Of a stretch of 36,230 nt of DNA, positions 15,896-21,759 are shown in pieces. The stretch is from the IMG/VR virus record IMGVR_UViG_3300044522_000924, positions 1-36,230 of that record; one strand, given 5' to 3'. Made by a program: the position numbers and the translations under genes. How positions within the stretch are numbered: the first letter of the stretch is position 1; each line of letters starts with the position of its first letter. The notes beneath the pieces were generated by a model. That model saw only the letters and a list, made by a program, of their open reading frames with translations, was not told the origin of the DNA and ran no database searches. The stretch comes from a virus.

Positions 15896-16056
15896 TTGGA
15901 TGCCCTCCGTTCCTTAGCTGCAAGTTGGCTGATTGCTTGTGAGATGACCCTGCTCACAGGGATTCTCATTCCATTATTTTCGGCGCGCTTTTCAACGTAA
16001 GCCCATACCTCAGGAGGCAGGCTGATGTTGACCGCTTTGAACTTCGTTTTGCTCAT
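15892..16056 (-). CDS. Ribbon-helix-helix regulator, 54 residues (first early gene)
   Basis: A short gene starting at ATG 16056 and ending at TGA 15892, overlapping the next start. The product has the Arc/MetJ/CopG layout: strand KFKAVNISLP (5-14), helix A PEVWAYVEKRAENNG (15-29), helix B PVSRVISQAISQLAAKE (33-49). The two-stranded ribbon of the dimer would read DNA. The divergent plus-strand gene at 16220 encodes a protein with the same layout (NxSLP-x-E-x-x-x-x-V-x-K), so the two are probably distant paralogues. An inverted repeat lies 10-36 bases upstream of this ATG, where a repressor would act. No Shine-Dalgarno sequence is visible. Cro-like or antirepressor function is inferred. Confidence 0.8.
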   Translation of the reverse strand: MSKTKFKAVNISLPPEVWAYVEKRAENNGMRIPVSRVISQAISQLAAKERRASK

Positions 16057-16065
16057 GCCAGCAAC

Positions 16066-16093
16066 ATTGCCAATCTTGCCATTATTGGCAATG
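16066..16093. promoter_or_regulatory. Operator O1 (inverted repeats) over the early promoter
   Basis: ATTGCCAAT (16066-16074) and ATTGGCAAT (16084-16092) are perfect 9-base inverted repeats. An inner palindrome TTGCCA-TTAT-TGGCAA (16076-16091) shares the right arm. The full word TTGCCATTATTGGCAATG (16076-16093) recurs at 16185-16202 with two changes. On the minus strand the centre reads AATAAT (16086-16081), five of six matches to a -10 box, about 25 bases before the ATG at 16056. Repressor binding would cover that promoter. Confidence 0.65.
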
Positions 16094-16184
16094 AAATTAG
16101 TAGAACACCCTATGCCGAAGTTTTATTTTTTAGTTGACAACCCCATGAACACTAGCTCTGCGGGGCAAAATAAATTTTGCAATT

Positions 16185-16202
16185 TTGCTATTATTGACAA
16201 TG
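16185..16202. promoter_or_regulatory. Operator O2 over the promoter of the plus-strand regulator
   Basis: TTGCTATTATTGACAATG matches O1 at 16 of 18 positions. Its first half contains TGC-TATTAT (16186-16194), an extended -10 promoter element on the plus strand, about 25 bases before the ATG at 16220. The copy is less palindromic than O1, so the two sites may bind with different strength. The spacing between copies is 109 bases. Confidence 0.6.
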
Positions 16203-16219
16203 GTGCTATTGTTTTTTCC

Positions 16220-16489
16220 ATGAAAACAATCAAAACTCAGAACGTTTCGCTCCCGATAGAGCTGCACGAATGGGTGCAAAAAAAAATGGATGAAACCAAG
16301 AAAAGCACTCCTTGGGCTAAAGCCACATTTTCATCCATCGTTGAGCATGCGCTCGTGGAGTTGCAACGCACGGAACTCGAAGAGGGAAAAGCCAAGTCGG
16401 GTGTTGGTGTAACGATCCAACCAACCTCCGAAACTTTCGGTTCTGGACCATCAACTCGGGCCAAGAAAACCTCCCGCAAGGCTGGCTAG
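16220..16489 (+). CDS. Ribbon-helix-helix repressor candidate, 89 residues (only plus-strand gene)
   Basis: The start ATG 16220 is chosen because the RHH fold begins there: strand IKTQNVSLP (4-12), helix A IELHEWVQKKMDETKK (13-28), helix B KATFSSIVEHALVELQR (34-50). The frame is open upstream to 16025, but that part covers the operators and has no domain. Residues 51-89 are a charged, Ser/Thr/Lys-rich tail with no clear fold. It is divergent from the RHH-Xis early operon and convergent with integrase. It is the only gene facing away from the lytic operon, so it is the best candidate for the lysogeny repressor; no cI-like HTH or peptidase repressor was found. Function is inferred from place and fold. 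Confidence 0.78.
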   Translation: MKTIKTQNVSLPIELHEWVQKKMDETKKSTPWAKATFSSIVEHALVELQRTELEEGKAKSGVGVTIQPTSETFGSGPSTRAKKTSRKAG

Positions 16490-16600
16490 GAAAGATCATC
16501 GACCTAACTACCTGCGAAGACCACTCGCACCCAGACACTTACCCAGACAAAGACGGGGCTGATGGGGGGGGGGGGGGGTAACTTGCTTCCTTTAATTACT
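16490..16600. repeat. Convergent gap with a G15 homopolymer (16564-16578)
   Basis: This gap lies between the 3' end of the plus-strand RHH gene and the 3' end of the minus-strand integrase. It contains fifteen consecutive G on the plus strand. No stem-loop terminator was found on either strand. A G-run can form quadruplex or R-loop structures and stall polymerase, so it may serve as a collision barrier, but its length may also be unstable or an assembly artefact. Confidence 0.6.
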
Positions 16601-17605
16601 TTACAAAGCCCAAAACGCTTTAGCTTCGCTTTGACGAACTCCCCTAGCATACTTTTCTTCGACCATGCGCGGGGATGAATGACCGAGAAAATAAGCGGTT
16701 TTGCTGCTGTCCATGCACATGGCACGGTGCATGGAGGCCGCCGTATGCCGGAGACAATTTTGCGGCCACTCCGCCCACCCCATAGCATGCACCAGCTCGG
16801 TGCGCTGACGTTTAATAAAATCCTCTTCAAGGCAGTCCCATTTTTTAGGAAGGTGTCGGAGTAGCGCCGGCTGGATCGGGACGAATCGCGGGCGCGGCTT
16901 TGGGTCGGTGGATTTCCGAATGGGAATAAATATCTCTTCGGCCTCGATGTGCTTCGGCAGGCATCGCCCGACCTCCGAGACGCGCAAGCCTCCGAACAAC
17001 CCAAGGACAAGCCAAGCTCTCAGGCGGTTGTTTTTTTCCGTAATGGCGAGAAGGCGCTTCACTTGCGGGAGTGTCAGTAAATGGTGCTCCGGCGCGGCCT
17101 TTGGCGTGTCGATTTTGAGAACTGGGTTGACTGATGCGAGTTCGTAGCGAACGAGCCAATTCCATACGAGGCGAAGATAAACGAATCCCTGTTGCGCCGT
17201 AGTCCCGCACCAACTCGGGCGAGAAAGAAAAGCCTCGATGTGGAGAGGCTTAATGTCGTTGAGGCCCATCGCGCCGTATTTCTCAACGAAATGCCCCCAC
17301 CACCAATTCAAGAGCCGGGTATGGTTGCCCACCTTGAGCTTCGGCATTCTCACCAGGGTAAATTCCTTCCACGCTTTCTCAACTGAGAGCCCCGAAGATT
17401 CCTTGAAGGCATCCGTGCCTCCAGTCTCCAATTTCTCAGCGAGAGCATCGCGGTGAAGGCGTGCCTCGAGGCGGGTATTAAAGAACGTGCGCTTCTCCTT
17501 ACCGCCGATGCGCGAGAAAACCACGTGCCGGGGTTGGCCTCGCACCGTGGCCTCGCGGATGGTGATTACCGGCTTGTTGCGTCGTGTTGCGTCCGTTGCG
17601 TCCAT
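16601..17605 (-). CDS. int: Tyrosine site-specific integrase
   Basis: This enzyme recombines attP with the host attB. The product is 334 residues from ATG 17605. An N-terminal arm-binding segment (about 12-60, TIREATVRGQPRHVVFSRIG), a core-binding domain (about 70-165) and the catalytic domain follow. Catalytic residues are Arg 208 (FGGLRVSEV), a likely Lys 231, the CLRH box (Arg 286, His 287; the usual leading His is Asn 283), His 309 (LGHSS) and nucleophile Tyr 319 (EEKYARG). The gene reads away from attP, which lies 108 bases upstream of its start, and its first codons contain three GTTGCG repeats. Confidence 0.96.
   Translation of the reverse strand: MDATDATRRNKPVITIREATVRGQPRHVVFSRIGGKEKRTFFNTRLEARLHRDALAEKLETGGTDAFKESSGLSVEKAWKEFTLVRMPKLKVGNHTRLLNWWWGHFVEKYGAMGLNDIKPLHIEAFLSRPSWCGTTAQQGFVYLRLVWNWLVRYELASVNPVLKIDTPKAAPEHHLLTLPQVKRLLAITEKNNRLRAWLVLGLFGGLRVSEVGRCLPKHIEAEEIFIPIRKSTDPKPRPRFVPIQPALLRHLPKKWDCLEEDFIKRQRTELVHAMGWAEWPQNCLRHTAASMHRAMCMDSSKTAYFLGHSSPRMVEEKYARGVRQSEAKAFWAL
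17576..17600. repeat. Three phased GTTGCG repeats (candidate integrase arm sites, integrase side)
   Basis: GTTGCG occurs at 17576-17581, 17586-17591 and 17595-17600, spaced 10 and 9 bases, in one orientation. They fall in the first codons of the integrase gene. The same word occurs twice on the other side of attP. Lambda-type integrases bind short direct repeats in both arms of attP, so this is a plausible P' or P arm. Confidence 0.45.
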
Positions 17606-17712
17606 AGAGGCATTTTAAGCCATTTAGGGCAACTTTCAACAAGTTTCAAAGGTAATCAGAGAAAACCCGCACAACCAATGCTGAAGCGGTTTAGAGGGCT
17701 GTAGAGAGGAGA

Positions 17713-17757
17713 GCCGACGACGAGACTCGAACTCGTGACCTATCGATTACGAATCGA
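17713..17757 (-). other. attP: attP core: 3' half of a tRNA-Thr (anticodon CGT)
   Basis: Read on the minus strand this is the anticodon arm (TCGA, loop TTCGTAA, TCGA, anticodon CGT), variable loop AGGTC, T arm (ACGAG, loop TTCGAGT, CTCGT) and acceptor strand CGTCGGC with discriminator T. The D arm and 5' acceptor strand are absent, so it is not a functional tRNA gene. Phages that integrate into tRNA genes carry exactly such a 3' half as attP, so that the host tRNA is restored. CCA is not encoded. The integrase is 108 bases away. The anticodon identity is reliable; the exact crossover point is unknown. Confidence 0.85.
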
Positions 17758-17788
17758 AAAATGGGTGCTGAATATTAGCAACTTACAA

Positions 17789-17809
17789 GGGCGTTGCGCG
17801 GGCGTTGCG
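17789..17809. repeat. Two GGGCGTTGCG repeats (candidate integrase arm sites, lysis side)
   Basis: GGGCGTTGCG is found at 17789-17798 and 17800-17809, an 11-base period, in the same orientation as the three GTTGCG copies at 17576-17600. The position, about 32 bases beyond the core, fits an arm of attP. Base composition is GC-rich here, so some chance enrichment is possible. Confidence 0.45.
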
Positions 17810-17825
17810 TTTTTGGCTCTTTTTT

Positions 17826-18305
17826 CTACGCCAGAACGTCGATTTTTTTGGAGACTCGGTTTCTGAGGGTGGCGAGCATGTCGCGCTCGGTCATGCCTTT
17901 TGCCCACTTCGGCCGGAGCTGGTAGTGGGGCTCGTCGCAGAATTTCCAACGCCCTCCCCACTCGAATCCGAGCGATTCGCCGAGGGGTCCGAGCTCGCGG
18001 TATAATGCGTGGTCGCCGTGGTAGGTTTTGCCGTCTTTTGAAAATACGGCGACATCGAGGGCAAGTGAGTAGTTGTGCATGGAGGCCCCACCGGCGGCGT
18101 TACTGACCCTAGGGCCACTGGTGGTGCGGCCTTTGGCGTAGAGGGCGTCTTGCTCGGCCCATGTGCGGAGCCCACAGATGCACTTGACGTCGAGGCCGAG
18201 CGGGGCGGCGAGCTTTTTGGCGGCGAGGATAAAGGAGGCGGCGCGGGCGTACAGATCCGGGTGGAGGGTCGAGAGGTTGCGCTCGGATCGTTCGTCGAGG
18301 TTCAT
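17826..18305 (-). CDS. Endolysin, peptidase M15 (L-alanyl-D-glutamate / VanY type)
   Basis: A cell-wall peptidase that cuts the peptide stem or cross-links of peptidoglycan at lysis. The product is 159 residues from ATG 18305, overlapping the lipoprotein stop (ATGA); longer frames lie in that gene. Zinc-site signatures are SMHNYSLALDVAVF (His 77, Asp 84) and CDEPHYQL (His 127). The GLRTWAEQDALYAKGRT segment (45-61) is typical of phage enzymes of this family. No signal peptide is seen, so release depends on the holin-like proteins encoded just upstream. Confidence 0.93.
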   Translation of the reverse strand: MNLDERSERNLSTLHPDLYARAASFILAAKKLAAPLGLDVKCICGLRTWAEQDALYAKGRTTSGPRVSNAAGGASMHNYSLALDVAVFSKDGKTYHGDHALYRELGPLGESLGFEWGGRWKFCDEPHYQLRPKWAKGMTERDMLATLRNRVSKKIDVLA

Positions 18306-18550
18306 TTGTCGCGGAGGAGTTTGGCTTCGCCGTATTTTGACCAGGCGAAGGCCATGCCGTTTTCGCCTGGGGATTCGGGTGGCGGGTTTGGAATGTATTT
18401 TGCGGAGAGGGCGAGTTGAAGGTTTCCGAGCTCGCCGATGCGGTCTCCAAATGGCGGGATCGGCACGTTGACGCAACTGGTCAAGAAGGCCATGCCGAGG
18501 AATACGAAAGACAGGAGGACCATCAACAGCGCGATCCGTCGGGGTCTCAT
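18302..18550 (-). CDS. Small lipoprotein (spanin-like candidate)
   Basis: The start ATG 18550 overlaps the upstream stop, giving 82 residues. A basic start (MRPRR), a hydrophobic stretch (6-24) and the lipobox FLTSC (Cys 26) make a lipoprotein signal peptide. The mature part is Pro-rich (PIPPFGD, IPNPPPESPG). Rz1-type outer-membrane spanins are also short Pro-rich lipoproteins in lysis cassettes, so an o-spanin-like role is possible. No clear i-spanin partner is present except perhaps the 91-residue membrane protein (18723-18998). Confidence 0.72.
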   Translation of the reverse strand: MRPRRIALLMVLLSFVFLGMAFLTSCVNVPIPPFGDRIGELGNLQLALSAKYIPNPPPESPGENGMAFAWSKYGEAKLLRDK

Positions 18551-18720
18551 TTTCCTTTGCGGATCACGTTGATGAGGCCGACTAAACCGAGCCCGGTCGC
18601 CACGATTTGGTTCTGAAGCTCTGGCTCGAGGTGCACGCCTGCCGCTGTGGCAAGCAAAATGAGCCCCCGCCACGTTGAGTTCTGTGACAGCGAATCGATG
18701 ATTTTAAGTAGCATGAACAT
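18547..18720 (-). CDS. Small holin-like protein, 57 residues
   Basis: It runs from ATG 18720 to TGA 18547. A second ATG two codons later could also start it. The product reads MLLKIIDSLSQNSTWRGLIL, then LATAAGVHLEPELQNQIVAT and GLGLVGLINVIRKGK. Two hydrophobic segments are separated by a short acidic turn (HLEPELQ), a layout common in small phage holin-like proteins. It lies between another membrane protein and the lipoprotein, and overlaps the latter by ATGA. The role is inferred from topology and position. Confidence 0.68.
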   Translation of the reverse strand: MFMLLKIIDSLSQNSTWRGLILLATAAGVHLEPELQNQIVATGLGLVGLINVIRKGK

Positions 18721-18722
18721 AA

Positions 18723-18998
18723 CTATTGAGGGCGCGTGTCAAGTTTGCGCTCCACGCGCTCGATGACGCTGCGGGCGCTGGCGATGACGGATAGCATTTC
18801 GGAGTTGGCTGTTTTCAAGTGCTCCACAAACTCCTCGGTCTGTTTGTCCATGCGGTTCTGGAGGTTGTCGAGGCGTCCGGTGAAGTAACGAAAAAGGGTG
18901 AAGACGGCGGCGAGGCCGATGACGAGGAGGCAGACGAAGAGCCAGCGGTCCGACTGACCGCTGGCGTAGTTCGTGATGTCGAGGAGCTGCTTGTCCAT
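18723..18998 (-). CDS. Membrane protein with coiled coil (holin or i-spanin candidate)
   Basis: The 91-residue product has one strong hydrophobic segment (about 19-38, WLFVCLLVIGLAAVFTLFRY) followed by a long heptad-like charged helix (LDNLQNRMDKQTEEFVEHLK). One transmembrane helix plus a periplasmic coiled coil is the layout of an Rz-type i-spanin, and the Pro-rich lipoprotein nearby could be its partner. A holin accessory is the alternative. It opens the lysis cassette directly after the last tail-fibre gene. Confidence 0.68.
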   Translation of the reverse strand: MDKQLLDITNYASGQSDRWLFVCLLVIGLAAVFTLFRYFTGRLDNLQNRMDKQTEEFVEHLKTANSEMLSVIASARSVIERVERKLDTRPQ

Positions 18999-18999
18999 T

Positions 19000-21012
19000 T
19001 TAGGAATTCGCCTGGGCGATGAGGTTGCCGACGATGGCGGTGGTTGCCACGTTTGCGAGGCGGTCCGTGTTCAACAAATCGGATTTAGCTTTGATGGCCG
19101 TGATGTCCGAATTGCTTGGCGCGGTGTAGGAACTGCCTGCGAGGCGTGTGCTTGTCGCTACGTCTACTCGGGCCAACTCCGTTGCCAGCTCCGTGCGGAC
19201 CTGTGTGGCGATGGCGGCGGCGGTCGGGACGGTCGGCGCGTTGGTCAGCGTGGTCACAACGGCCAGCGTTCCGGATGGCGCGAGGCGGCTGGAGACGGCG
19301 GCGTCGATGCGGCCGAGTTCGACCGAAAGCTCGGTGCGGACTTGGCTGGCGATTTCGGCTTCGGTCGGGACATCGGGCGAGTTGGTCAATGTTGTGACCG
19401 TGCCGCCGGTGATTTCCTTGGTGCTTGCGGACCAGACGGCTGTTGCCACAGAGGCCGCGCTCGGAGCGGAATCGGTCGGGATGCTGTCGATCTTCCCACC
19501 GACGCGCTCGAGGTCGGCACGGACGGCAGCGACGAGGGAGACTTCGCTGAGGTTGGTGTTCCCGATTGCGCCCACGATGGCGTTGAGGACGGCTTGGCCG
19601 TCTGCCTCGTTGAGGAGCGATCCTTCGACTGCGGTGGCGATTTGCGCTGTGGTCGGGATGTCGGCGACGGCTGCGGGCGAAGCCGGTAGGCTGTCGGTTT
19701 TGCTCTTAATCGCGGTGATGTCCGAGTTTGCTGGCGCTGTGTAAGACGCCGAAGCGAGACGGCTCGAGATGGAGGCGTCGAGGTTCGAGATTTCGGTCAG
19801 TTCGGTGCGGACGGCTGAGGCTACCGAGGCGGCACTAGGCACGCTCGGGAGGTCGCCGGTCGTGAGGGTTGAACGGCTGGAGACGGCGGCATCAATGCGG
19901 GCCAGCTCCACGGCTAACTCGGCACGGATCGCGGCGGCGGTGATGCCGCCTTCGGTGATGGTGCGTGATGCGTGGCCCCACACGGCGGCAGCGATGTCTG
20001 ATCCAGTGACAAAAGCTGTGCCAACCGTGTGGTCTGTGGCGACTCCCACCGCAACCTGACTTGGCAGCGGCACTGCCAGCGTGCCTGTCATGCCGCTGTA
20101 GGTCACACCGCTGCGAACATGATTGGTCGCTGGTCCAAGGCCGGTATTGTCGGCGGTGAACATGTCCACATAGGTTCCCGTTCCGTTAAGCGCGTATCGG
20201 GTTTTCGCGGTAGTTGGGGTGGTTAACAAAATAAATTTTGTCGTGTTGACCGGAACGAGTCCATTTGACGCATAGATAAAGGAGCCGGAGACGCGAACAA
20301 TCGAACTGGCATTTGTTGAGATAACAGCGTGAGCGTTTGTGGTGGCTGTAAGTTCGCCTGTTAAAGTTATCGTCGCGGTGCTATTATTTGATAGTCCGGG
20401 ACTAACTGTGCCGCCACTCACATTTCCGGTAATTGTTACAGGTCCTGTGGTAACATTATTCACTCCTGGTGAGGCTGTATTATTCCCACCAATCACATTT
20501 CCGGTAATTGTTACAGAGCCTATGCCATTATTATTGACGCAGAGCGAGTTAGTCCATGTCGCTCCTGTGCAGTTGCCCGTTATATATATCGCACCAGAGC
20601 TGGCATTATTTACCCCAATTGCATTACTACCAAGCCCGCCAGGTGATACATTTCCTGTCAGTGTAAGTGTGCCTGTTCCGGCATTATTTATGCCACTGGC
20701 TGTGTTTATTGTCGCATAAACTACATTTCCAACAACATAAGCGATTGCGGGGGACGCCTCTAAAAAGCGCAAAACATAAGTGGCCGTAGTGGAACTGCCT
20801 GATGTGATATTGGCAGTAAGAGTGACGCCGTTTGAAATTACAAAATTTCCTGTTCCTAAATTACTGATTAAATCACAAGTTGCATTGGCACTAATAGTGA
20901 TGGTGTGTCCCGTGGAGGCGCGGGCTTCGTCGCCGACTCCGGGAATGATGCCGCCTGTCCATGTGGTGGTTGCATTAAAGTTGCCGCTTTGGGCAGAGGT
21001 GATGAGTGCCAT
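19000..21012 (-). CDS. Tail-fibre/spike-like protein with beta-rich head and repeated helical tail
   Basis: The 670-residue product is probably part of host attachment. Residues 1-45 (SAQSGNFNATTTWTGGIIPG, GHTITISANATC) resemble the beta-helix start of G8-like adhesins. Residues ~45-260 are Thr/Ser/Asn/Gly-rich with repeated TITGNV-type strands, suggesting a beta-solenoid. Residues ~350-670 hold at least four copies of an RTEL-x-x-ELARIDAAVSSR-like unit alternating with SYTAPSNSDITAIKAK-like units, which suits a trimeric coiled fibre shaft. The beta part is AT-rich and the tail GC-rich, so the two halves may have different origins. Confidence 0.8.
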   Translation of the reverse strand: MALITSAQSGNFNATTTWTGGIIPGVGDEARASTGHTITISANATCDLISNLGTGNFVISNGVTLTANITSGSSTTATYVLRFLEASPAIAYVVGNVVYATINTASGINNAGTGTLTLTGNVSPGGLGSNAIGVNNASSGAIYITGNCTGATWTNSLCVNNNGIGSVTITGNVIGGNNTASPGVNNVTTGPVTITGNVSGGTVSPGLSNNSTATITLTGELTATTNAHAVISTNASSIVRVSGSFIYASNGLVPVNTTKFILLTTPTTAKTRYALNGTGTYVDMFTADNTGLGPATNHVRSGVTYSGMTGTLAVPLPSQVAVGVATDHTVGTAFVTGSDIAAAVWGHASRTITEGGITAAAIRAELAVELARIDAAVSSRSTLTTGDLPSVPSAASVASAVRTELTEISNLDASISSRLASASYTAPANSDITAIKSKTDSLPASPAAVADIPTTAQIATAVEGSLLNEADGQAVLNAIVGAIGNTNLSEVSLVAAVRADLERVGGKIDSIPTDSAPSAASVATAVWSASTKEITGGTVTTLTNSPDVPTEAEIASQVRTELSVELGRIDAAVSSRLAPSGTLAVVTTLTNAPTVPTAAAIATQVRTELATELARVDVATSTRLAGSSYTAPSNSDITAIKAKSDLLNTDRLANVATTAIVGNLIAQANS

Positions 21013-21015
21013 GAC

Positions 21016-21297
21016 TTAAAGTCCTTTCGCTTGGATGTAGGTCTGGAGGGCGGATTGGATCGCGCTCACCGCTTGCTGGGTGGCTTCGTCTGCACCTGTG
21101 AGTGAACCAAGCGCGATGCCGATTGCGGCTTCGTCTGCGGCGATGACCTCGCCATTCTCAATGCGGGTCGGGACGAGACGCATGGCGACATTGGCGTCTG
21201 AAGAGCCGTCGCCCAGATACCGGCCCGATATGGCCAAATTGAGCGAGAATTTCGGGTAGGTTTTGCCGTCGATGGTGATGGGTGCTGTAGCGTTCAT
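21016..21297 (-). CDS. Small tail-region protein
   Basis: The 93-residue product begins with beta-type sequence (APITIDGKTYPKFSLNLAIS) and ends in a helical region (EATQQAVSAIQSALQTYIQA). I do not recognise a family. It is placed between two fibre-like genes and reads in the same direction with only 3 bases to the next, so a fibre-associated or chaperone role is likely from context. Confidence 0.7.
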   Translation of the reverse strand: MNATAPITIDGKTYPKFSLNLAISGRYLGDGSSDANVAMRLVPTRIENGEVIAADEAAIGIALGSLTGADEATQQAVSAIQSALQTYIQAKGL

Positions 21298-21312
21298 GGT
21301 GGTGGTATTAGG

Positions 21313-21678
21313 TTAGGAGTAGGAAAGGGATGTGCGGTTGCTCCACGCGCCGGTGGCGCTGGCTTCGGCGGTGACTTCGCCGGCTGCGTCGGTGGTGGTG
21401 CGGGAGACGTCCCAGAGGGCCGAGTCGTAGATGCTGCCGCTGTTTGGGAAGTCGGCGTAGGCGAGTTTGCCGTAGTAAAGATTGTTGCCGATGATGTCGA
21501 AGACTTCGACTTTATCGGGCACCGGACGAGTTCCGATGCGGAAGACATTGCCGCTTGCGTCTTTGCTGTACAGGCAATGGTCGGCGAGATTTTGCACTAG
21601 TTCTCCGACTGCGAGATCGCCAGCGAGTGGGATCTTGCCAAGGACGGAGGATTTTTTGGGAATGATTTGTGTGGCCAT
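21313..21678 (-). CDS. Short tail-fibre-like protein
   Basis: The 121-residue product carries LGKIPLAGDLAVGELVQNLA, then HCLYSKDASGNVFRIG, a motif seen at the start of phage fibre proteins (AGDLAVGE...LYxKDxxGxVxxIG). Its last ~28 residues (TTTDAAGEVTAEASATGAWS) closely match the end of the 540-residue fibre protein at 22934-24556 (STTDAAGRVLTNATATGSWL). This shared C-terminal module may be an assembly or receptor domain. Confidence 0.75.
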   Translation of the reverse strand: MATQIIPKKSSVLGKIPLAGDLAVGELVQNLADHCLYSKDASGNVFRIGTRPVPDKVEVFDIIGNNLYYGKLAYADFPNSGSIYDSALWDVSRTTTDAAGEVTAEASATGAWSNRTSLSYS

Positions 21679-21694
21679 GTGGCTTGTTTATTTC

Positions 21695-21739
21695 GCGGTG
21701 GATACCCCCGCGTGGCGAGGCGCTATGGAGCGCCCCGCC
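21695..21739 (-). repeat. Two tandem hairpins in the gap between fibre genes
   Basis: Reading the minus strand, GGCGGGGCGCT (21739-21729) pairs with AGCGCCTCGCC (21724-21714) with one wobble. It is followed by CGCGG (21713-21709) pairing with CCGCG (21699-21695). No T-run follows, so RNA stability or reduced read-through is more likely than full termination. Confidence 0.45.
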
Positions 21740-21759
21740 GGGGTTGGTTGGTTTAGGGA

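Noticed and set aside
16131-16140. TTGACA (16134-16139) as a -35 box for the plus-strand RHH gene
   Set aside because: No -10 element lies at a suitable distance from it; the extended -10 at 16186-16194 fits better.
16025-16219. Longer start for the plus-strand RHH gene
   Set aside because: It would translate both operators and adds hydrophobic sequence unrelated to the fold; ATG 16220 begins exactly at the RHH strand.
17713-17757. A functional tRNA gene
   Set aside because: D arm and 5' acceptor strand are missing upstream, so only the 3' half exists.
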